Source: an uncultured Clostridia bacterium
GTDB taxonomy: Bacteria > Bacillota_A > Clostridia > Christensenellales > CAG-138
Reading direction: 5' to 3'
NCBI GenBank assembly: GCA_947302865.1
Contig: CAMYWS010000075.1
Location: 1-5,906 of the forward strand
DNA length: 5,906 nt
Of this stretch, positions 1 to 5,144 are shown in pieces; within the stretch, counting starts at the first letter, position 1, and the number at the start of each line of letters is the position of its first letter. Made by a program: the position numbers and the translations under genes. The notes beneath the pieces were generated by a model that saw only the letters and a program-made list of their open reading frames with translations, did no database searches and was not told the origin of the DNA.

Positions 1-148
1 TGCCGTTGAACACGACCGCCATCTGGAACGCAGACATCTGATAATCCGGGATCGAGCCGTCCGTAAAGCCGTTGACAATATAGCGGATCTCTTCTCCGGA
101 AAGCGTTCCTCCGTTTACCTTCTTTTCGATCAGATCGACCATGCGCAT
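1..148 (-). CDS. pdp: Pyrimidine-nucleoside phosphorylase, N-terminal 49 residues (gene runs off the window)
   Basis: Pyrimidine-nucleoside phosphorylase splits uridine, thymidine and deoxyuridine with phosphate to give the free base and (deoxy)ribose-1-phosphate, in cytosolic pyrimidine salvage. Only the first 49 codons are present. They start MRMVDLIEKK and continue with a G-x-L-S-x-E-E-I block, then IVNGFTDGSIPDYQMSAFQM (residues 24-43), which is the family's conserved N-terminal helical segment; the IPDYQMSA motif is the clearest marker. The ATG at 148 is preceded by AGGAGGA (157-163) with 8 bases of spacing, so the start is well supported. A second ATG two codons later is less well placed. 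The gene lies 46 bases after the glycerate-kinase-like gene on the same strand, with no visible terminator between them, so co-transcription is likely. The phosphate-binding and catalytic regions are outside the window. DeoA-type thymidine phosphorylase is the close alternative; the fragment cannot separate substrate range. Confidence 0.86.
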   Translation of the reverse strand, partial: MRMVDLIEKKVNGGTLSGEEIRYIVNGFTDGSIPDYQMSAFQMAVVFNG

Positions 149-156
149 ACAATTGT

Positions 157-163
157 TCCTCCT
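157..163 (-). promoter_or_regulatory. Ribosome binding site of pdp
   Basis: The minus strand reads AGGAGGA here, a near-perfect Shine-Dalgarno sequence 8 bases before the ATG at 148. It decides the start of the phosphorylase and marks it as well translated. The surrounding spacer (149-194) is AT-rich and contains no inverted repeat that looks like a terminator. Confidence 0.85.
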
Positions 164-194
164 GTTAAACAGATAGTATAGTTTATCATAAATC

Positions 195-1532
195 TTATGG
201 GTTGGCAACGTCTTTTGAAAGCGCCGAAAGGATCGAACGATCGAACCATTCCCCGATTTTTGTCTCGCACGGTTCTCCGCCCGGGCACACAGCGACGCCT
301 TTCAGGTTCGGAAATGCCTGCGTCAGCTTTTCCGTATCAACGGTCGATCCGCCGATATAAAAATCGGCGGTTTTAAGCGCAGCGGCAAGTCCGATACGTT
401 CGTGGATCGTCTGTTCGCCCGGCAGCAGTCTGCCTCCTGCGCAGGAAAGCGCAAAGCCGAGTCCGCCCGCCGCGCCGCTGCCCGGCGCGTCCGGATCGCC
501 TTCAAGTCCCGAAACGGGCGCTTTCCCGCACAGCGTTGTCCCGGAAACGTACAGAATCGTCAGCTCGGTCTCCGCAAGACGCGGATCAAATCCGCTGCGG
601 TCGACCCGTGCGATCCTGCTCACGGACTCTTTGCAGGGATCAACGGTCTCCCCGTCCGCATCGGCAAAGCGCATGCCGAGCGCGTGCAGCGCTCCGAGTC
701 CGAGATCGTCGATCGGCAATTCGCCGAGACCGATCCAGATCTTCCGGAATCCCAGATCGAGCGTTTTTTTGATCAGTTCGCCGATACTTGCGCTCGACAG
801 CTCCGGCGCTGACGCCTTTTCGGAGATTGTTGCAGATCCGACTGCGTTTTCCGCTTCGATCGCCGCGATGTGACCGGGGATCACGCCGACGAGCATCCCG
901 ACGCGATCGCCGTTTGCGTCCGAGCACGTTACCTTTTCATATCGTCCGTTCGTTCCCGATACCAGTGCGCGGAGCGTCCCCGTGCCGCCGTTTGCGACCG
1001 TCATCCTGCGTACGCGGAATCCGTGCTCCGCCGCGGCGATACCGACCATACGGCTCACACGTTCCGCGTCGCTGCCGTCTTCGAAAGGCGGCGCGATCAG
1101 GATCGTATTTCCCGCGGACGGCTGCATGGGCTTCGGCTGTTCCGTCGGAATGAACGGCGCGCCTGCTTCGGTCGGTTTGATCCTGCCCTCGCCGTCTATC
1201 TCGGCGAGGATCGGATACGGACCGAAGTTTTCAAGCGTGTTCGCCTGCACGAGCGGCTGATGCAGACACAGACGCGTCATCAGCGCATCCAAAGAATGCA
1301 GCGCCGCGCCTGCCTTGCGGGACTGTTTGATCCCGACGTAGCACACGATGCAGATATACACGGGGCTTTGCGTGATCGGATCGAATGTTTCACACGCCTC
1401 GTACAGTCCTGTCTGCGTCGCGTCGGACGCAAATACTGCGCTGAGCGCGATCTTCCAGCAGGCACGCCGCGTTTCCTCGGAAAAATCAGCGACCGGGAAA
1501 CGCATGCCGATGGGAAAATAATGCCAAATCAT
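195..1532 (-). CDS. Glycerate-kinase-like protein (GlxK/GarK fold) with extra N-terminal domain; probable pseudoenzyme
   Basis: The protein has 445 residues, longer than the roughly 370-380 usual for type-1 glycerate kinases. Residues 1 to about 135 are an unrecognised domain, followed by a Pro-rich joint (about 127-140). From 143 the kinase layout can be followed in order: TILIAPPFEDGS (family APDSFKGS), VANGGTGT at 179-186 (family VADGGEGT), IGLGELPIDDLGLG at 267-280 (family IGLGGSATNDGGAG), VDRSGFDPRL at 310-319 (family IDxSxLDPRL), TLCG at 333-336 (family DVTNPLCG), GSGAAGGLGF at 351-360 (well conserved), and IGGSTVD at 393-399 (family TGEGRxD). Glycine and hydrophobic scaffold positions are kept. 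Many charged or polar motif residues are changed: APD to APP, K to D, DGGEGT to NGGTGT, SATND to LPIDD, the D of DVTNPL lost, and GEGR to GGST. I therefore infer loss or change of the glycerate to phosphoglycerate reaction. The ATG overlaps the ABC-F stop (ATGA), preceded by GGAGG at 1540-1544 with 7 bases of spacing. The ligand and role are unknown. Confidence 0.75.
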   Translation of the reverse strand: MIWHYFPIGMRFPVADFSEETRRACWKIALSAVFASDATQTGLYEACETFDPITQSPVYICIVCYVGIKQSRKAGAALHSLDALMTRLCLHQPLVQANTLENFGPYPILAEIDGEGRIKPTEAGAPFIPTEQPKPMQPSAGNTILIAPPFEDGSDAERVSRMVGIAAAEHGFRVRRMTVANGGTGTLRALVSGTNGRYEKVTCSDANGDRVGMLVGVIPGHIAAIEAENAVGSATISEKASAPELSSASIGELIKKTLDLGFRKIWIGLGELPIDDLGLGALHALGMRFADADGETVDPCKESVSRIARVDRSGFDPRLAETELTILYVSGTTLCGKAPVSGLEGDPDAPGSGAAGGLGFALSCAGGRLLPGEQTIHERIGLAAALKTADFYIGGSTVDTEKLTQAFPNLKGVAVCPGGEPCETKIGEWFDRSILSALSKDVANP

Positions 1533-3454
1533 ACCTCTTCCTCCGTTTCGATGCGGGCAAGCTCTGCTTCGGCCTGCTCCAGTCGGTCATAGAGTTCGGT
1601 TTCCTCCGTTTCAAGCGAGGATATGGTTTCGTACAGCTGCTGCATCCGGCGAAAATCGTTACCGGACTGGGCTTCGATCAGCGCCTGTTCCGCTTCCGTT
1701 TTCGCCGTTTCATTCTGCGCGATGCGCTGTTCGATCCGGGTCAGTTCCTGTTTTGCCCTCGCCCGGCGCTGCTTGAATTCTTTGCGTCTCAGAAACAGGT
1801 TGTCGGATATCGGCTGTTCTTTTTGTTTCGGTTTTTCGGGTTTGCGCTCGACGATGCGTTCGAACAGATCCTCTTCCTCATCCTGCTGTTCGATCAATCC
1901 GTCCCCGGTCATCAGGATCACGCGGTCCGCAAGGCGTTTCACCATATACCGGTCGTGTGTGACGATCAGCACCGTTCCGGTGAACTTCTCCAAAGCGGAC
2001 TCCAGCATCTCCGCGGAAGCGATGTCAAGATGGTTCGTCGGTTCGTCCAGAAGCAGGACGTTCGCGCCGGAGAGCACGAGTTTCAGAAGCCGGATGCGCG
2101 TTTTCTCCCCGCCGGAGAGCGCCCCGATACGCTTGTCGATGTCGTCAAGCTTGAACAGAAACATGCCGAGATACCCTCGCAGCGTGTTCCGTTCGATCGC
2201 GGGAAACGCTTCGTCAAGCTCGTCGATGACCGTATTGGCGTCGTTCAGTTCATAGGTGTTCTGCGCAAAATATCCGATCCGTACGCCGGCGCCGATCTTG
2301 TACGTGCCTTCCGTCGGACGTTCGATCCCGGTCAGGATCTTCAGAAGCGTCGTCTTGCCGCATCCGTTCGCCCCGATCAGGCAGACGCACTGTCCGGCGG
2401 TGATCATCGCGTTCAGCCCGGAGAACACGCGATGTTCCCCGTACCGCATTCCGAGCTCGTGCAGGGCGATCACCTCGTTGCCTGTCGGCTGCGGGGTCGG
2501 GAAGCGGAATACGATGGATTTCTCGTCGCGTTCCGGTTCGACCATATCCTCTCTGATCCGGTCGATCTGCTTTTGCTTCGATGCGATCGTGACATAATTG
2601 TGCGCCTGATTCCATCGTTTCTGCTGTTCAATGATCCCCTCTATGCGGCGGATCTCCTTCTGCTTGCGCAGATATTGCTTTTTTGCAAGCTCACGCGCGT
2701 CCAGTTTCAGCTCCATGTAACGCGTGTAATTGCCTTCCGTCCCGCGGATCCTCCCGTGCTGCAGCTCCAGCATGCGCGTAACGGTATCGTCCAGAAATGC
2801 CCGATCGTGCGATACCACCAGCACCGCGCCTTTGAACTGCTTCAGATACTCCGTCAGCCAGCGGATCGCCGTAACGTCAAGATTGTTGGTCGGCTCGTCG
2901 AGAAGCAGCAGGTCGGCGCGGGACAGGATCGCGCGCGCAAGCATCGCCTTGCTGATCTGCCCGCCCGAAAACGACGCGACGGAACGGGTAAGGTCCTCTT
3001 CCGAAAACCCGAGTCCCAGAAGCGCGGACCGCGTCAGCGCGCGGAACGTCGCGCCGTCTTCGCGGGAAAGCGTTTCAACAATCACCGCCTGCCTTGCGAT
3101 CAGCCGGTCGCGGTCTCCGTCCCCCTGTTCGAGTTTGTGAAGGATCCGCTGTTCTTCCTCTTCGATATCCAGAAGCATTCTGTACGCTTCGAGCGTGAAC
3201 GTATACAGATCCATATCCGCGTCAAGCTTCGGGATCTGCTCCACATAGGACAGCTTCGTCCCCTGCGGCATACCGAAAGAACCGGCGTCATACGATTCCT
3301 TTCCCATCAGGATCCGCATCAGCGTCGTTTTTCCGCTTCCGTTTACGCCGATCAGACCGACGCGTTCACCCGTACGGATCTCAAAGGATACGTCCGAGAA
3401 CAGCGTCCGGTCAGCAAAGGATTTTTTGAGGTTGTCAACACTTAACAAAATCAT
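1529..3454 (-). CDS. ABC-F family ATPase, YdiF-like (ribosome-associated, duplicated ATPase)
   Basis: Soluble tandem ATPases of the ABC-F family bind the ribosomal E site and help stalled or drug-bound ribosomes; they are not transporters, and no membrane segment is present. From the ATG at 3454 the protein has 641 residues. ABC1 has Walker A GVNGSGKTT (36-44), Q-loop Q73, signature SFSGGQ (161-166), Walker B LLLLDEPTNNLD (182-193) and H216. The P-site-tRNA interaction linker is the basic helical stretch at about 240-320. ABC2 has Walker A GANGCGKTT (361-369), signature LSGGE (446-450), Walker B VLLLDEPTNHLD (466-477) and H500. Residues about 545-641 form a charged C-terminal coiled coil. Both catalytic glutamates (187, 471) are present, so both sites look active. 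Length and the MILLSVDNL start resemble B. subtilis YdiF. The TTG at 3475 would add 7 residues but lies too close to the predicted transcript start. No good Shine-Dalgarno precedes the ATG. A role in antibiotic resistance cannot be read from sequence. Confidence 0.93.
   Translation of the reverse strand: MILLSVDNLKKSFADRTLFSDVSFEIRTGERVGLIGVNGSGKTTLMRILMGKESYDAGSFGMPQGTKLSYVEQIPKLDADMDLYTFTLEAYRMLLDIEEEEQRILHKLEQGDGDRDRLIARQAVIVETLSREDGATFRALTRSALLGLGFSEEDLTRSVASFSGGQISKAMLARAILSRADLLLLDEPTNNLDVTAIRWLTEYLKQFKGAVLVVSHDRAFLDDTVTRMLELQHGRIRGTEGNYTRYMELKLDARELAKKQYLRKQKEIRRIEGIIEQQKRWNQAHNYVTIASKQKQIDRIREDMVEPERDEKSIVFRFPTPQPTGNEVIALHELGMRYGEHRVFSGLNAMITAGQCVCLIGANGCGKTTLLKILTGIERPTEGTYKIGAGVRIGYFAQNTYELNDANTVIDELDEAFPAIERNTLRGYLGMFLFKLDDIDKRIGALSGGEKTRIRLLKLVLSGANVLLLDEPTNHLDIASAEMLESALEKFTGTVLIVTHDRYMVKRLADRVILMTGDGLIEQQDEEEDLFERIVERKPEKPKQKEQPISDNLFLRRKEFKQRRARAKQELTRIEQRIAQNETAKTEAEQALIEAQSGNDFRRMQQLYETISSLETEETELYDRLEQAEAELARIETEEEV
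1540..1544 (-). promoter_or_regulatory. Ribosome binding site for the glycerate-kinase-like gene, inside the ABC-F gene
   Basis: The minus strand reads GGAGGAAGAGGT directly before the ATG at 1532. The GGAGG core is 7 bases away. These bases also encode the Glu-rich tail (ETEEEV) of the ABC-F protein. The ATGA overlap and embedded binding site support translational coupling of the two genes. Confidence 0.75.
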
Positions 3455-3491
3455 AGCAATGCCGTCGTTCTGCAATCATATATTTGTATTC

Positions 3492-3520
3492 ATTATAGCA
3501 CATCTTTCTCTATTTGAAAA
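3492..3520 (-). promoter_or_regulatory. Promoter of the leftward ABC-F operon
   Basis: On the minus strand a perfect TATAAT (3492-3497), extended by TGC to TGCTATAAT, follows TTTTCA (3515-3520, 4 of 6 to TTGACA) with a 17-base spacer. The predicted start of transcription is near 3485, about 31 bases before the ATG at 3454 but only about 10 before the alternative TTG at 3475. This supports the ATG as the true start. Confidence 0.7.
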
Positions 3521-3558
3521 TAATTTATATAAATTTCAAGATTATGTTGCATGCGATA

Positions 3559-3567
3559 TGCTATAAT
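3559..3567 (+). promoter_or_regulatory. Extended -10 promoter of the rightward wall-hydrolase operon
   Basis: TGCTATAAT on the plus strand, in AT-rich DNA, gives a perfect extended -10 for a housekeeping sigma factor. No good -35 is seen at 16-18 bases upstream (3538-3545 is AAGATTAT), so the TG extension probably compensates. Transcription would start near 3574, leaving a very short leader that contains the ribosome binding site. Confidence 0.65.
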
Positions 3568-3576
3568 ACAATATCG

Positions 3577-3583
3577 AAAGGAG
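3577..3583 (+). promoter_or_regulatory. Ribosome binding site of the NlpC/P60 gene
   Basis: AAAGGAG lies 7 bases before the ATG at 3591. It is a strong Shine-Dalgarno sequence and settles the start codon. Confidence 0.85.
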
Positions 3584-3590
3584 TCGAACC

Positions 3591-5144
3591 ATGGAAAAAG
3601 AGATCAGACTGCTGCCCGGGAAAAAACGCAGATCCTTGCCGGTCGCTTTACGCGGTCTGATTGCGTTGTCCGCTGCGGCGGTCCTCTGCACTGTCGGGCT
3701 TTTGCTGATCCTGCGCGACCGAGACATCTCCCCGTTCCCCTCCGCCAATACCGCATCCGAGTACCTGACGACAAAGGAAGACTCCGTTTCCCTTCGCAGC
3801 GCGACGCCGCGCCCTTCTCTTGCCGCGTTCGTGCCGGGCGCAACACATACGCCCGAACCTGCGGACAGTCGTATCGACATTTCCCATTATTCCACGCTGC
3901 AGCTGAACGACGACAACGCAGAAGTCTCCGCGCTGCAGCAAAAGCTGATGGACCTCGGCTATATGGAAGCGGACGATCCCGGTACGCTGTACAATGAATC
4001 CACCAAGAATGCCGTTACGCTTTTTCAGCGTGCGACCGATACCGAGCAGAACGGCGTAGCTTCCGCCGCGCTGCAGGAAATGCTGTTCTCCGACGACGCG
4101 CAGGAGTATCGCATCAAGCTTGACGACAGCGGCGCAGACGTAAAGAGCATCCAGCGGCAGCTCCGGGACCTCGGTTATTATTCCGACCGCATCACCGGCT
4201 ATTACGGACCGAATACGGCAGACGCCGTACGGGCGTTCCAGGCGAAGAACGACAAAGAGGTCGACGGACAAATCACGCGGGACGACTGGGATCTTCTGTA
4301 TTCCGACAACGCGATCCCGCTTGCAACGCCTACCCCAGAGCCTACGCCCACGCCGACGCCGAAACCAACCAATACACCGAAGCCTACAAAAACGCCGACG
4401 CCGAAACCCACGAAGACGGCTACGCCGAAGCCGACAAAAACACCTACGCCGAAACCGACGAAGACGCCGACGCCGAAACCCACGAAGACGCCGACGCCGA
4501 AACCGACCAAGACCGCTTCGGCAAATCCGTCCAAGACGGCGACGCCGAAACCGACAAAGACGCCGACTCCGAAACCGACTAAAACGCCGAAGCCCACGAA
4601 TACGCCGAAGCCCACGAATACGCCGAAGCCAACCAAAACGCCGAAGCCGACTAACACCCCGAAGCCGACTAACACCCCGAAGCCGACTAACACCCCGAAG
4701 CCGACTAACACCCCGAAGCCGACCAAAACGCCGTCGTCCGGGGATGATTCCGGGTATTCACACAACGTTGACGGTATGATCAGCTGCGCAAAGAATCAGA
4801 TTGGCGACCCGTACGTTCTCGGCGATGAAGGACCCGATTCCTTCGACTGCTCCGGTCTTGTCTATTACTGTCTCAGAAAAGCGGGCGTATCCGTCAGCCG
4901 CCGCAGCGCGCATTCGTATTCCGAAAACGACAGCTGGAAACGGATCAATTCCATCGACGACCTCAAACGCGGTGATCTCCTGTTTTTCAACAGCAAATCG
5001 AGCGATCGCGTCAACCACACTGCAATCTATATCGGCAGCGGTTCGTTTATTCACGCAAGCTCCAGCAAGGGCGAAGTGGTGAAAAGCTCATTCTCCTCCT
5101 ACTGGTATGAACATTTTGTCTGCGGAAGGCGCGTATTTGACTGA
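3591..5144 (+). CDS. Membrane-anchored NlpC/P60 peptidoglycan hydrolase with two PG-binding domains and a Thr-Pro-Lys repeat linker
   Basis: The 517-residue protein is predicted to cut peptide stems of peptidoglycan outside the membrane. Residues 11-14 (KKRR) precede one hydrophobic segment (about 20-41), a signal anchor or uncleaved signal peptide. Two PG_binding_1-type repeats follow: about 103-168 ([14 protein letters not shown], then a T-x-x-A-V-x-x-F-Q block) and about 174-240 ([14 protein letters not shown], then TADAVRAFQ). Residues 246-381 are a Thr-Pro-Lys linker. The catalytic NlpC/P60 domain runs from about 393 to 517. Its Cys420 lies in [11 protein letters not shown], its first His is His476 in [10 protein letters not shown], and the third polar residue is probably His488 in FIHASS, so the triad is complete. 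NlpC/P60 enzymes usually cleave D-Glu to diaminopimelate or Lys bonds; the exact bond here is inferred. The order binding domains, linker, catalysis suggests a tethered enzyme reaching through the wall. The stop overlaps the start of the radical SAM gene (TGATG). Confidence 0.93.
   Translation: MEKEIRLLPGKKRRSLPVALRGLIALSAAAVLCTVGLLLILRDRDISPFPSANTASEYLTTKEDSVSLRSATPRPSLAAFVPGATHTPEPADSRIDISHYSTLQLNDDNAEVSALQQKLMDLGYMEADDPGTLYNESTKNAVTLFQRATDTEQNGVASAALQEMLFSDDAQEYRIKLDDSGADVKSIQRQLRDLGYYSDRITGYYGPNTADAVRAFQAKNDKEVDGQITRDDWDLLYSDNAIPLATPTPEPTPTPTPKPTNTPKPTKTPTPKPTKTATPKPTKTPTPKPTKTPTPKPTKTPTPKPTKTASANPSKTATPKPTKTPTPKPTKTPKPTNTPKPTNTPKPTKTPKPTNTPKPTNTPKPTNTPKPTNTPKPTKTPSSGDDSGYSHNVDGMISCAKNQIGDPYVLGDEGPDSFDCSGLVYYCLRKAGVSVSRRSAHSYSENDSWKRINSIDDLKRGDLLFFNSKSSDRVNHTAIYIGSGSFIHASSSKGEVVKSSFSSYWYEHFVCGRRVFD
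4326..4733 (+). repeat. In-frame Thr-Pro-Lys linker repeats with two periods (24 bp then 18 bp)
   Basis: The region encodes residues 246-381 of the wall hydrolase, with no acidic residue after Glu250. After an irregular TP-rich lead-in, eight units of eight residues (consensus TPTPKPTK; 4392-4583) are followed by eight units of six residues (TPKPTN or TPKPTK; 4584-4727). One 8-residue unit is degenerate (TASANPSK, residues 308-315). Units of both periods are multiples of three bases, so gain or loss of copies would alter linker length without breaking the reading frame. The peptide should be extended, basic and Pro-rich, as in wall-spanning linkers; that function is inferred. Confidence 0.92.
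4641..4712 (+). repeat. Four perfect tandem copies of an 18-bp unit
   Basis: The unit CCGAAGCCGACTAACACC occurs four times without a mismatch at 4641, 4659, 4677 and 4695. The next unit (4713-4730) differs at its 3' end. Two identical copies of a related unit, CCGAAGCCCACGAATACG, lie at 4587-4622. Other units of the linker differ at silent positions, so these perfect copies are the most recent expansions. Confidence 0.95.

Noticed and set aside
141..156. Adjacent short palindromes ATGCGCAT and ACAATTGT at the pdp start
   Set aside because: Each is only 8 bases and they do not form a longer operator; expected by chance around a start codon.
175..208. Promoter for pdp with TATACT (175-180, minus strand)
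   Set aside because: The only -35-like hexamer, TTGCCA, is 22 bases upstream, which is too far; read-through from the upstream gene is simpler.
402..1592. Several plus-strand open frames opposite the glycerate-kinase-like gene
   Set aside because: They are Arg-rich shadow frames without ribosome binding sites or recognisable domains, overlapping a minus-strand gene with clear motifs.
1823..3445. Plus-strand 540-codon open frame opposite the ABC-F gene
   Set aside because: Its translation has no recognisable domain, and the minus strand carries two complete ABC ATPase motif sets.
3455..3475. TTG at 3475 as ABC-F start, adding seven residues
   Set aside because: It has no ribosome binding site, sits about 10 bases from the predicted transcript start, and ABC-F proteins commonly begin at the MILLSV-type residue.
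3675..3695. Cys33 of the wall hydrolase as a lipoprotein lipobox
   Set aside because: The residues before it are AVL; the position just before the Cys is Leu rather than Gly, Ala or Ser, and the Cys lies in the middle of the hydrophobic segment.
4326..4733. Possible CRISPR-like or other noncoding direct repeat array
   Set aside because: The repeats are contiguous without spacers, keep codon phase and encode a low-complexity linker between two recognised domains.
4202..4765. Long minus-strand open frame of Val-Gly-Phe-Gly repeats opposite the linker
   Set aside because: It is the antisense image of the Thr-Pro-Lys repeat codons, lacks a ribosome binding site and promoter, and the plus-strand frame is clearly the real gene.
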